This document shows positions 9,167 through 18,203 of a stretch of DNA of 58,888 bases, piece after piece. Position 1 is the stretch's first letter; each line of letters begins with the position of its first letter. The position numbers and the translations under genes were made by a program. The notes beneath the pieces are model-generated. The model searched no databases, was not told where the DNA came from, and worked only from the letters and a program-made list of their open reading frames with translations. Source of the stretch: a virus; the IMG/VR virus record IMGVR_UViG_3300044691_000290, positions 1 to 58,888 of that record; one strand, given 5' to 3'.

Positions 9167-9534
9167 AGACCGGCACTTCGCAGGTGTACAAGGTCTATTT
9201 GACCAACACCGCGCCGTCCGTGTCGAATACCGTTTACAACACGCCGGCCGATCTTGCGACAGCGAACGGGTACACCGCGGGCGGGACCACGATCGGCACC
9301 ATCGCAGGCGCGCAGTCCGGTGGCGTGTTCAAGCTCACTGCAGGAACGCAGCCCTCTTGGACAGCGAGCGGCGGCAGCATCGGACCATTCCAATACGCCG
9401 TGCTCTATAATTCGACTTCAGCCACCACGCCGCTGATCGGCTGGTGGGATAACGGCGCGCCCGTCACGCTGACTTCGGGCAACACCTTCACGGTCACCAC
9501 CGACTTGACCAACGGCATCTTGCAACTGACATGA
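9103..9534 (+). CDS. Structural protein, beta-rich
   Basis: 143 residues, T/S/G/A-rich with many short strands and no charged helices. GGAG lies upstream of the start. ATGA overlap with the following gene. Composition and neighbours point to a tail or fibre component; no family recognised. Confidence 0.7.
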   Translation: MAAFNKFQCFCGDIAHALHDMKTGTSQVYKVYLTNTAPSVSNTVYNTPADLATANGYTAGGTTIGTIAGAQSGGVFKLTAGTQPSWTASGGSIGPFQYAVLYNSTSATTPLIGWWDNGAPVTLTSGNTFTVTTDLTNGILQLT

Positions 9535-10355
9535 GCGCTGGCGGCTATCTCGACGCATGCGGATTTATCGCGACCTCTTCCGGGTCGGGAAACTTTGTCG
9601 TGTCCGCTGCAGTCTTGGGATGTCAGACGCCGGCAAGTGCGGGTGCGGCCAACACCGCCGTCTATTCGTATCGCGCGGAGAGTGCCGACAAGAGCCAGTG
9701 GGAAGAGGGATTTGGCGCATACACCGTATCCGGCACGACCCTGGCACGGACGACCATCACGGCGAACTCTTCCGGCGGCACGAGTGCCATTGTCTTTTCG
9801 ACCGTGCCGAATGTCTACATCACGGCGCTCTCGCAGGACTTAGCCAATGCGTCTCTCCTGACGAGTGGCACGCTGTCCCTCGCGCAGCGCGGCTATACGA
9901 TGCCGGATGCCATTATTGAGGAACAGCAAGCTTCCGGGACTGGCGGTGGCACCAACACAGCAGGTGCGTGGTTCACGCGCGTGCTCAACATGCTCGTGAG
10001 GAACGCCAATTCCATTGCGTCGCTGGCGACCAATCAGGTGACGTTGGGCGCGGGGACATATTACATGGCGTGGTCGTCCCCCTGCGGCTTTTCCGATCAA
10101 CATCAATCGCGTCTTTTCAACGTCACCGATGCCGCGGTGGTTGCGTATGGATCATCCGAATATTCCACAAGCAGCAGTGTCACCGCGGCCACTAGGTCCG
10201 TTGGAGGAACAGTAGTTACGATTGCTGCATCAAAAGCATTCAGAATTGAGCATCGCGTGTTGACATCGTCGCCAAACGTCAACGCGCTCGGCGTTGCCAA
10301 CGCCTTCGGTAATACACAAATCTATTCGCGTCTCGAAATAACGCAGTTGGCATAA
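9531..10355 (+). CDS. Tail fibre-type structural protein
   Basis: 274 residues with a beta-rich N-terminal half (QWEEGFGAYTVSGTTLARTT is a line often seen in phage fibre proteins) and a C-terminal domain ending in LEITQLA. Stop-start spacing to the next gene is zero. Likely part of a fibre; receptor unknown. Confidence 0.7.
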   Translation: MSAGGYLDACGFIATSSGSGNFVVSAAVLGCQTPASAGAANTAVYSYRAESADKSQWEEGFGAYTVSGTTLARTTITANSSGGTSAIVFSTVPNVYITALSQDLANASLLTSGTLSLAQRGYTMPDAIIEEQQASGTGGGTNTAGAWFTRVLNMLVRNANSIASLATNQVTLGAGTYYMAWSSPCGFSDQHQSRLFNVTDAAVVAYGSSEYSTSSSVTAATRSVGGTVVTIAASKAFRIEHRVLTSSPNVNALGVANAFGNTQIYSRLEITQLA

Positions 10356-10910
10356 ATGCCCGGCTTTGGTGCGATAGGCGTTGCCCCGATCGGTATAGGT
10401 CCGACGCAAGCGGCAACCGGGAGCATCATCCTCGTCGGGGCGCAAGGCTCTTTCGTCGAGACCGGAAAAGCGGCGACTTTCCTGGAGTTGCTTGCGGCGG
10501 CGGAAGGCGCCTTCGTTGAGACTGGCAACGCCGTTATGCTGGGGTACGCGCTCAACGGCGCGGAAGCAGCGTTCATCGAGACTGGCAAAGCCGCAACCTT
10601 CCGGGAGGCGCTGACAGCCTCAAAAGGTTCGTTCACCGAGACCGGCTTTACCGTCACGTTTTCCAGTGGCGGCGCCATTTTCGCAACCGGCCACTACACG
10701 TTCACAGGCTTTGCTGCTTCGTTTTATGAAAGCCAACTTGCCGCACTCGGCGGCCAGTACCTATTGACTGGATTCCCTTCGACGTGGTCACGAGACTTCA
10801 ACGCTTGGACCAAGGAAGGCATCCCCGCAGCACCATGGACCGTGGAGGGTGCGCCCACCTCGATCTGGACTCCCGTCAGCGCTCCCGCGCCCATCTGGAT
10901 TCGTGAATAA
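10356..10910 (+). CDS. Repeat-containing tail protein
   Basis: 184 residues. The body is built from about six imperfect repeats of roughly 20-24 residues around the core GxFxETGxAxxF (GSFVETGKAATF, GAFVETGNAVML, AAFIETGKAATF, GSFTETGFTVTF, and two weaker copies). The C-terminus is tryptophan-rich (WTKEGIPAAPWTVEGAP, then SIWTPV, PIWI). The repeats suggest a beta-solenoid or stacked-strand fibre segment. TAATG-type overlap with the next gene. Confidence 0.65.
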   Translation: MPGFGAIGVAPIGIGPTQAATGSIILVGAQGSFVETGKAATFLELLAAAEGAFVETGNAVMLGYALNGAEAAFIETGKAATFREALTASKGSFTETGFTVTFSSGGAIFATGHYTFTGFAASFYESQLAALGGQYLLTGFPSTWSRDFNAWTKEGIPAAPWTVEGAPTSIWTPVSAPAPIWIRE

Positions 10911-12640
10911 TGCCGCTTTTGAAATGGGGAGCATGGAGTCCGGACACCGCCGACTATGAAGGCACTGCGGTACACAACATTCTGAACGTGATCCCGCGTG
11001 GCGATGGCTATGGTCCGTTTCCGTCCCTATCGCCCTACACGGCGGCGCTTCCGGGTCCGTGCCGCGGCGCTTTCTACGCGCTGAAGTCGGACGGATCGGT
11101 CGTCACGTTCGCCGCTACTGCAACGAACCTCTATCAGCTCAACAATACGAACTTCACCTGGATAAACGTATCTCTTTCAGGCGGTCCCTACAGTTCCCTT
11201 TCCACGTCGGCACAGTGGCAGTTTGCACAAACCGGCAATTTTGTCTTCGCGACGCAGGCGAACGTCGTGCTTCAAGTGTTCGATATGTCCAGCCCCACGA
11301 CATTCGTCAACGCGCTGGGCAGCCCGCCGCAAGCCGCCTATATCAGTGTCGTTGGTCGCTTCCTGGTTCTCTCTGGCCTCCTCTCGCAGCCGTACCGTAT
11401 TCAATGGTCCGGTCTCAACAGTTTCAATGCTTCCGCGAGCTGGACATCGGGAGTGAACTCTTCCGACTTCCAGGATTTTCCAGATGGCGGCCTGGTGCGC
11501 GGTGTGGCGGGCGGCGATCAAAGCGGGATCGTGTTCCAGGATCAGGCTATCCGGCGCATGGCTTACGTTCCGGGTTCGCCGATCATTTTCCAGATCGACA
11601 AGATAGCGCACGACAAAGGGCTGTTTGCGCCGTATTCGATCGTCAGAGCGGGCGAAAACATATTCTTCTATGCTGGTCAAGGATTTCACAAGATCCCGCC
11701 CGGCGGCTTTCCCATGCCGATCGGCCGCGAGCGCGTCGACCGTTCGTTCCTGATCGATCTGGACATCGGCAATTTACAACTGTTCATGGGAACGGCCGAT
11801 CCGCGCTCCACGCGCGTTTTTTGGGCTTACAAATCAGCATCGGGCGTCACGGGCGCGTTTGACAAGCTCTTGGGATACGACTTCCAACTGGATAAATTCT
11901 TCCCCGTGGCGAGTGTTGGCGAATATCTGCTCGGCATGTCGCAAACCGGCCTCACGCTGGAGAGCCTGGACGCTATCGCGCCGACGCCGCTGACGGTGAC
12001 GGGAACGGGAGCGGGAACGGGTGGTGTAGTGCGGTTGACACTCTCTGCCGAAAGCGCAGGAACGCCGCCCTACAACGGTTTTACCATCTTGGGGCAGAAC
12101 AGCGTGGAGGTTTACGGGATCGTTGGAACCACGGAAGCCAACGGCAATTTCAAGTTCAACGTGATCGATGGCACGCATATCGACCTGATCGGGACCACAT
12201 ATGCAAACGCCTATGTGAGCGGCGGTGCGATCGGCGGCTCGCTGGACTCGATGACGCTTTCGCTGGACGCCTACGCAACCGCCGTGCAGCCCGAGCTTTC
12301 GCAGTTCTCGTCGGCCCACGCACTTGGCTTCTTCCGCGGTCCTACCCTGGAAGGCACGATGCAGAGCGCCGAGCAAGGCGCGGACGGCGATCGATTGACG
12401 GTCAAGGGCTTCCGTCCGATCACGGATGCGCCTGTCTGTATGGGCAGCATCTCCTACCGTGACACTCAACAGGCGGCGGTAACGGTCGGGCGCGAGGTTG
12501 GCCTTTCGAGCCGCACGGGACGCTGCGACATGATGCGGGACGCTCGCTATGTGCGTTTCCAGACGCGCATTCCCGCCGGAATCGCGTGGACTTTCAGCGC
12601 TGGCGTTGAACCCGATACTGCCACGAACGGAAGCATCTAG
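10910..12640 (+). CDS. Tail nozzle/hub protein, P22 gp10-like
   Basis: 576 residues of repeating strands, as in a beta-propeller. Segments such as the N-terminal HNILNVIPRGDGYGPFPSLS and the DQAIRRMAYVPG...HDKGLFAPYS block are typical of podovirus stabilisation/nozzle proteins that close the portal-adaptor channel and bind fibres. It lies just downstream of the adaptor module. Residues about 360-450 contain a GTGAGTGG-rich insert that may be an extra surface domain. Confidence 0.7.
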   Translation: MPLLKWGAWSPDTADYEGTAVHNILNVIPRGDGYGPFPSLSPYTAALPGPCRGAFYALKSDGSVVTFAATATNLYQLNNTNFTWINVSLSGGPYSSLSTSAQWQFAQTGNFVFATQANVVLQVFDMSSPTTFVNALGSPPQAAYISVVGRFLVLSGLLSQPYRIQWSGLNSFNASASWTSGVNSSDFQDFPDGGLVRGVAGGDQSGIVFQDQAIRRMAYVPGSPIIFQIDKIAHDKGLFAPYSIVRAGENIFFYAGQGFHKIPPGGFPMPIGRERVDRSFLIDLDIGNLQLFMGTADPRSTRVFWAYKSASGVTGAFDKLLGYDFQLDKFFPVASVGEYLLGMSQTGLTLESLDAIAPTPLTVTGTGAGTGGVVRLTLSAESAGTPPYNGFTILGQNSVEVYGIVGTTEANGNFKFNVIDGTHIDLIGTTYANAYVSGGAIGGSLDSMTLSLDAYATAVQPELSQFSSAHALGFFRGPTLEGTMQSAEQGADGDRLTVKGFRPITDAPVCMGSISYRDTQQAAVTVGREVGLSSRTGRCDMMRDARYVRFQTRIPAGIAWTFSAGVEPDTATNGSI

Positions 12641-12963
12641 TGACAGTCTACGTTCCCGGCACAACGGAAACCGATCTGACCAAGATCATCTTGGCCATAC
12701 AGCAGATCGCGGCGGGACGGTCGAACGCAACGGGCACAGTGACCCTGAGCACGGGCGCGACCTCGACCGTGGTGACGACGAAGCAGGCTGGCGTGATTGC
12801 GGTGGGATCAACGCCGCTCCTGACGCCCAACACGGCGGCGGCGGCAACCGAGGCAGCAAGCGGAAATATGTACGTGTCGGCGGTCGCGAATGGATCTTTC
12901 ACCATCAGCCATACCAACAGCGCGACGGCGGGGCGGACGTTCCTTTGGGCGATCTTGGGATGA
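12640..12963 (+). CDS. Small beta-rich virion protein
   Basis: 107 residues from a GTG overlapping the previous TAG. The N-terminal helix (TKIILAIQQIAAGR) is followed by a strand-rich domain ending SATAGRTFLWAILG. Proteins of this length and pattern are common after podovirus nozzle genes; role unknown. Confidence 0.7.
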   Translation: MTVYVPGTTETDLTKIILAIQQIAAGRSNATGTVTLSTGATSTVVTTKQAGVIAVGSTPLLTPNTAAAATEAASGNMYVSAVANGSFTISHTNSATAGRTFLWAILG

Positions 12964-13367
12964 CGCAGCCGGAACTGCTCTGCATCCCACCGGGTCGTGT
13001 GCGGGAAGTTTGGCCACATGTCGAACCGCTTCTCAGGTCTGCACTCGACGCCACGGGCCTCGGCAAGTTTCAGGATGTTGAAGACGACATTCTCTTTGGC
13101 AACGCCCTAGTGTGGGTCGCATGGTCGTCGCGGGGAATAGAAGCCGCTGCAAGCACGGCGCTCGTGGCGACCGATGCGGGCCTTGTGTGCCTCATCACGG
13201 CATGCGGCGGGACGGACCTGCACCGATGGCTCCCGCTGTTGAGACGCATCGAGGACTACGCCAAAGCCGAAGGCTGCAAGCGTACACGGATCATCGGACG
13301 CAAAGGGTGGATGCGCGTCCTGGACGGCTACCACTCGGATTATGTAATTCTGGACAAGTCGCTGTAG
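12960..13367 (+). CDS. GNAT-fold-like phage protein
   Basis: 135 residues, ATGA overlap with the previous gene. The layout (two helices, ALVWVAWSS strand, AAASTALV, LHRWLPLLRRIEDYAKAEGCKRTRIIGRKGWMR, then YVILDKSL) looks like a minimal GNAT acetyltransferase fold often encoded beside phage internal-virion genes. A clear acetyl-CoA loop is missing, so enzymatic activity is uncertain. Confidence 0.55.
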   Translation: MTQPELLCIPPGRVREVWPHVEPLLRSALDATGLGKFQDVEDDILFGNALVWVAWSSRGIEAAASTALVATDAGLVCLITACGGTDLHRWLPLLRRIEDYAKAEGCKRTRIIGRKGWMRVLDGYHSDYVILDKSL

Positions 13368-13382
13368 CGCGCTGCGCAAAAG

Positions 13383-13410
13383 TTGACTTTCCGCACTAGA
13401 AGGAAATTTG
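13383..13410 (+). promoter_or_regulatory. Degenerate copy 2 of phage promoter element
   Basis: TTGACTTTCCGCACTA is intact, but the -10 position (AATTTG) does not fit TAnnnT, and the start codon follows within 5 bases. It may be weak, or need an activator. Confidence 0.5.
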
Positions 13411-13414
13411 AGAA

Positions 13415-14356
13415 ATGGGCTCTAGCTCACAGGATACTAAGCAGTCACAGCAGTCGACCACGTCGCCTTGGGCGGAATCTAGTGGGACCACTAGCGGCCT
13501 TTTCGGCGCGTTGAACCCGCTCATTGGCAATTCGGGCCTCACAGGCGCGGAAAGCGGCGCGATCAACGGCATCACGAACATGGCTGCGGGCGGCAATCCC
13601 TATGCCTCGCAAATCGGGGCGAATGCATCCAGCCTCCTTGCAGGCGGCGGTGCGCAGAACCAGGCCGGCGCGGTGAACCAGAACTATCAGAACTACCAGG
13701 CGCAGACACAGCCGCTCGCCTCGAACACGAACTATGACCCGAATCAGAATCCGGGAACAGCGGCCCTTCTGGCGCAAATCCAAGGTGACGTGGGCAATTC
13801 CGTGAACAGCCAGTTTGCGGGGGCCGGCCGTGATATGTCGGGCGCTAACCAGATGGCCTACGGTCGCGGCATCGCGCAGGGCGAAGCTCCCGTGCTGTTC
13901 AATCAGTACAACGCCAACCGAACCGCGCAGCAGGGCGCCGCTGGCAATCTCTACAACGCCGGCAACACGAATGCGGGCATCCTGTCAGGCATGCAGCAGC
14001 AGGCGAACGCCAACACGCAAGTTGGAACGCAAGCCGCGACCGATGCGTGGAACGCGCAACTCCTGCCGTACCAGACCCAGCTTCAGGCGCAGCAAATGGG
14101 CCAGCAAATCCCGGCGCAGAATTTGGGAATGCTGGCGCAGATCGGAATTCCGCTGGCGGGGTTGGGACGCACGAGCAGCGGAAGCGGCACGTCAAATACG
14201 ACGAACAATCCCTCCTTGCTTACGCAAATCGGACAGGGTGTGGGAATCGCGGGAAGCCTTTTCGGTGCGCCCGCTGGCGGCACGTCGGCTGCGGCGGGCA
14301 TGGGACAAGCCGCCTCCGGCGGTCTCGGCGCGCTCGCGGGCCTCTTCGGACTCTAG
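13415..14356 (+). CDS. Internal virion protein 1, Q/N/G/A-rich
   Basis: 313 residues, extremely rich in Q, N, G, A and S, with an AAGGAA ribosome-binding site. Low-complexity, helix-compatible sequence (NQNYQNYQAQTQ, QQQANANTQVGTQAA) is typical of podovirus ejection proteins stored in the capsid and expelled with the DNA. It is the first of three consecutive large proteins of this kind followed by a transglycosylase, the usual ejection-protein cluster. Confidence 0.65.
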   Translation: MGSSSQDTKQSQQSTTSPWAESSGTTSGLFGALNPLIGNSGLTGAESGAINGITNMAAGGNPYASQIGANASSLLAGGGAQNQAGAVNQNYQNYQAQTQPLASNTNYDPNQNPGTAALLAQIQGDVGNSVNSQFAGAGRDMSGANQMAYGRGIAQGEAPVLFNQYNANRTAQQGAAGNLYNAGNTNAGILSGMQQQANANTQVGTQAATDAWNAQLLPYQTQLQAQQMGQQIPAQNLGMLAQIGIPLAGLGRTSSGSGTSNTTNNPSLLTQIGQGVGIAGSLFGAPAGGTSAAAGMGQAASGGLGALAGLFGL

Positions 14357-14365
14357 GAAAATACA

Positions 14366-15955
14366 ATGGCTGGACTCCTCGATTCACTTTTCGGCAGCGG
14401 TAGTGACGCCAATAAGGGGTTGCTGGACTTCTTGCGCGGGAACGCGATGAACCAGCAGATGCCCTCGGGATTGCCCTCGGATACGGCGCAGTACGGTCCC
14501 TCGGCGGGGGCGCAGCCACCCGTCTTTGCGCCGCAAGCCGCCCCATCAGTTACGCCGCAGTTCAACCCGCAGCCGAGTCCGATGGACAATGCTCAGTGGC
14601 CTACTGGCCCCGTGGGTGCGCCGTCACAGGCTAACGCGCAGATACAGCCGCCCGTGCCGCAGCAGCCTCCCGCCGTCATCCCCGCGCAACCGGCACAGCC
14701 CGCTCCTGCTCCCGAACACCGTATATCTGATGCTCTAGCCAGTATCTCACACGGCGGTTCACTTTTAGGCGCCGTCCGTGGTCAGTATGATGACCCCCGA
14801 GCACAAGCCGCGCAAGTCGCGAGCATGACCGAGAAAGCGCTGATCGCCAAGGGTGTTGACCCGAGCGTCGCGCGTGCTGCCGTACAGCCTGGCAACGGCG
14901 AAGCGTTAAAGGAGTTGTTCAAGACCGCACTTACGGGGGGAACACACTCGCAGGAGACGGACAAAGACGGTAACGTATGGGATATCAACAAACAAACCGG
15001 CCAGAGAACAATTGCGCTCGCCGCGAGGGACGATAAATTCCAGCACTACGTGGTCAAGAACCCTGATGGCAGCGAAACAGAGAGAAGTTTCAACACCAAA
15101 ACGGGAGAGACTACCGGCGCACCGCCCCCACCACAGGGAAGATACGCGGTTGATCCAGAACTAACGGGTCCAGCACGACTCGATGCACTCAAGAAAGTCG
15201 ATCCAGACTATGCTCGGAGAATTGAGAGCATGGTCAATGGCGACATTCCGCTACCCACGGGAGTTGCCGCGCTAAAGCCCAACGCTGATCGAATGATCAA
15301 AGACGTGCTTGCCGTGGACGGCGCCGTCAGTGCCTCTGACTTTGCCACACGCGCGGCGACGCGAAGAGACTATGCGTCGGGCATGGCGTCACGCGTTACC
15401 AAATCACTTAATACCACCATCGAACACGCCGCCAATTTGGACGGTGCGATCGACAAACTCAAAAACTATTCGTATTTTCCGAGCCTCGCAAACTATGTTC
15501 ACGATAAAGTTGCGAACAACACCGACCCCGAATATCAAAAAGCAAGATCTCAATTCGAATCTGCGAAAGAGGCGTTCGTTAAAGAACTCGACTTTACGCT
15601 TTCCGGTGGCCATTCATCGGTCTCTGGTTCGGCTCAGTTGCGCGACAATATTCGCCGCGCCGATTCTCCGGAGGCATTGCATGCCGCTGTCCAGGAGGAT
15701 TTGCACCTCTTGAGCGCACGACTCAACTCTCACGCTAAGGGATTCGCGGAGGGCACCAAGTCGCAACGCGACGGACAAGACTTCCTTTATCCGAAGAACA
15801 AGGCCACGTTCAATCGATTGATGGGTTCACAGGACACAAGCACGGGACAACCCGTTCCGGGTGTTTCCGCAGAGCCCGCACCCGCTGCGGCTCCAGCCCT
15901 TCAACCCGGTCAGTCGACCAACATCGGCGGCATTTCCATTAAGCGGGTGAACTAG
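14366..15955 (+). CDS. Internal virion protein 2
   Basis: 529 residues. Residues about 35-125 are P/Q/A-rich and probably disordered; the C-terminal part (about 280-480) is helical with many charged residues. It overlaps the next gene by one base (TAGTG). Placement in the ejection cluster suggests an inner-capsid protein. No enzymatic motif is visible. Confidence 0.65.
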   Translation: MAGLLDSLFGSGSDANKGLLDFLRGNAMNQQMPSGLPSDTAQYGPSAGAQPPVFAPQAAPSVTPQFNPQPSPMDNAQWPTGPVGAPSQANAQIQPPVPQQPPAVIPAQPAQPAPAPEHRISDALASISHGGSLLGAVRGQYDDPRAQAAQVASMTEKALIAKGVDPSVARAAVQPGNGEALKELFKTALTGGTHSQETDKDGNVWDINKQTGQRTIALAARDDKFQHYVVKNPDGSETERSFNTKTGETTGAPPPPQGRYAVDPELTGPARLDALKKVDPDYARRIESMVNGDIPLPTGVAALKPNADRMIKDVLAVDGAVSASDFATRAATRRDYASGMASRVTKSLNTTIEHAANLDGAIDKLKNYSYFPSLANYVHDKVANNTDPEYQKARSQFESAKEAFVKELDFTLSGGHSSVSGSAQLRDNIRRADSPEALHAAVQEDLHLLSARLNSHAKGFAEGTKSQRDGQDFLYPKNKATFNRLMGSQDTSTGQPVPGVSAEPAPAAAPALQPGQSTNIGGISIKRVN

Positions 15956-18042
15956 TGGCTACTTTTGAACTCACCGGGCCGGACGGCGGCACGTATCACG
16001 TTGATGCGCCGGACGAGCATGCGGCCGTCGCGGCGTTCTCTGCGTTCCATGGTGCAAAGGCACCTGCCGCTGCTGCGCCCGCCGCGCCGCCGCCCGACAA
16101 ATATCAGCAAGCCGCGATCGATGAGCAAGCGAACCTAAAAGCGGCAGGCGGCGACGAAGGCGCCGGTTTCACGCGCAGGTTAGCGCACGGTGCGACGCTC
16201 GGCGCGGATAGCACAATCCTTGCCGGGCTACAGACGCCCTTGGAGATGATCAAGCGCGGCGTTGGTCCTGGTGAAGGCTACAACTACGCCAAGGCCCGAG
16301 AAGATCAGATCATGGGCGACGCCCGCAAGAATACGGGCGCGCTCGGAACGGGTGCGGAAATTCTAGGTGGCGGCATTGCGGGCGCGGGCTTGGCCAATGC
16401 CGGCGTGACCGCAGGACGCCTCCTCGCACCAGAGGCCGGCTTGCTGGCCCGCTCTGCTGCTTCTGCGGCGGATGCCGGTGCGCTCGGTGGTGTCTCAGGC
16501 GCCATGGAAGGCAACGGGTTGCAAGAGCGTGCGACGAATGCCCTCAAGGGCGCGGCGTTAGGTGGTGCCGTTGGCGGTGTGTTGCCGGGTACGCTCGCCC
16601 TCGCCGGAGGTGCTGTGAAACCAATCGCGAGCAATCTCAGGGCATGGCACAATCCCGAAGGCGTTGCACAGTCGCAAATTGCCCGCGCTGTTTCAGAGAG
16701 TGGTCAGACTCCCGCCGCCCTTGGCCAACAGGTTGCCGACGCAAACGCAGCCGGACAGCCGTTCACGCTCGCCGATGCCATGGGCAACCCTGGTCAACGC
16801 ATGTTGTCGGCGGTCACGCGCGCCCCCGGCGAAGGTCGTACCGCCGCAGTACAGTTCCTTGAGAAGCGGCAGGCAGGGCAAGGTGAACGTGTCGGAGATA
16901 TTGTTGACCAAGGCTTGGGCGCGGGTAACACCGCACGCCAAACAACGGATCAACTTACGCAAACTGCACGCAATGAATCTGCACCGTTCTATCAAAAGGC
17001 GCTCAACAACAAGCCGGTATGGAACGACAGAATTCAGCAATTCTTCGATGATCCAGTCACTACAGGTGGTTTGCGCGAAGGCGTAGCGGTGCAGCGCTTG
17101 GAGTCGCTGGCGGCCGGAAAGAAATTCGACCCGAACGATTATGCAATCACGCATTTCAATGAAGCAGGCGACCCCGTTCTCGGTGCGGTCCCGAACATGC
17201 GCACCATCAACCTTATCAAAAAGGGTTGGGATAATCAGTTAGAGGGATACAGGGATAGCACGACTGGCAAGTTGATGCTTGACGAAAAGGGACGCGCACT
17301 CGATGCAGTTCGTCGCTCTTTCCTCAAAGAAGTGGACGCGGTCAACCCCGACTATGCGACAGCTCGGGCTCTATACGCTGGTCCTGCTCAGGTACGCGAT
17401 GCAGTGACGGCAGGAGGCAAAGCGGCAACGCGTGGTCGTGCAGCGGATAACATCGCGCGCTTCAAAGCCCTGACCGATCCAAGTCAGCAGGGTTTTCGTG
17501 GAGGATATGCGGATACGCTCGCTGGTCAGATCGAAGGTGCCTCGCCCGGCAGGAACAAGGTTATGCCGCTATCCTCCCCCAAGCGCACGGACGAACTCGC
17601 GGCGTTGTCTCTGCATCAAGGTCCGGTACAGCCCGGCGCGTTGGATCCAATGGCGCAGCGCTTGGCGCGCGAGCAAACGATGTTCGAAACGCGCAACGCC
17701 GCGCTCGGAGGTTCAAAGACGGCAGACAACCTAAATGACCATGCTGCGATGGGCGTCGATCCCCACTTGGTTGGTCAAATTGTCACAGGCAACTGGCATG
17801 GCGCAGTGCGCTCTGTGCTCTCCGCTGGTCATACCGCAATGACAGGCAACACGCCCGCAGTCCGCGAGGCTGTGGGGCGGATGTTGCTTGACCAAGGGGT
17901 GACGCCCGCAGCATTGCAGGATGCAATCGGCAAGACGGTGGCACGCATCCAATTCGTGCAGAACATCGCGCGCAACATGGGCCGCGGCGCGGCTGGCGGT
18001 TTGGCTGTGACAGGACCGGGACAGCAACGCTCGGGACGCTAG
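15955..18042 (+). CDS. Internal virion protein 3, large
   Basis: 695 residues from GTG. The N-terminal 35 residues (FELTGPDGGTYHVDAPDEHAAVAAF) form a short conserved module that I recall at the N-terminus of large phage ejection or tail proteins. Residues about 120-225 are Gly/Ala-rich and could cross a membrane (GAEILGGGIAGAGLANAG, then GAVGGVLPGTLALAGGA). The rest is helical. Likely forms part of the periplasm-spanning DNA channel with its neighbours. Confidence 0.65.
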   Translation: MATFELTGPDGGTYHVDAPDEHAAVAAFSAFHGAKAPAAAAPAAPPPDKYQQAAIDEQANLKAAGGDEGAGFTRRLAHGATLGADSTILAGLQTPLEMIKRGVGPGEGYNYAKAREDQIMGDARKNTGALGTGAEILGGGIAGAGLANAGVTAGRLLAPEAGLLARSAASAADAGALGGVSGAMEGNGLQERATNALKGAALGGAVGGVLPGTLALAGGAVKPIASNLRAWHNPEGVAQSQIARAVSESGQTPAALGQQVADANAAGQPFTLADAMGNPGQRMLSAVTRAPGEGRTAAVQFLEKRQAGQGERVGDIVDQGLGAGNTARQTTDQLTQTARNESAPFYQKALNNKPVWNDRIQQFFDDPVTTGGLREGVAVQRLESLAAGKKFDPNDYAITHFNEAGDPVLGAVPNMRTINLIKKGWDNQLEGYRDSTTGKLMLDEKGRALDAVRRSFLKEVDAVNPDYATARALYAGPAQVRDAVTAGGKAATRGRAADNIARFKALTDPSQQGFRGGYADTLAGQIEGASPGRNKVMPLSSPKRTDELAALSLHQGPVQPGALDPMAQRLAREQTMFETRNAALGGSKTADNLNDHAAMGVDPHLVGQIVTGNWHGAVRSVLSAGHTAMTGNTPAVREAVGRMLLDQGVTPAALQDAIGKTVARIQFVQNIARNMGRGAAGGLAVTGPGQQRSGR

Positions 18043-18203
18043 TGATGAATTGCCCAATAAATGACTGAGACCGTAAAGAGCCAACCCACCGCGTAAGCGA
18101 GAGCGCCGGGAAGTCCGGGACCAAAGATCGGTTCTTTTGGCTTCGGACGTTCCGACTTCCAATCTCGCGGTAATAACTCAATTTCAGGACGCATACGCTT
18201 CAT
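18039..18203 (-). CDS. Small membrane protein, minus strand
   Basis: 54 residues with a basic, proline-rich N-terminus and one C-terminal membrane segment (ALAYAVGWLFTVSVIYWAI). AGAGG lies upstream. It occupies the otherwise empty 159 bases between two plus-strand genes, and its ATG shares the CATG palindrome with the transglycosylase start on the other strand. Function unknown. Confidence 0.65.
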   Translation of the reverse strand: MKRMRPEIELLPRDWKSERPKPKEPIFGPGLPGALAYAVGWLFTVSVIYWAIHH

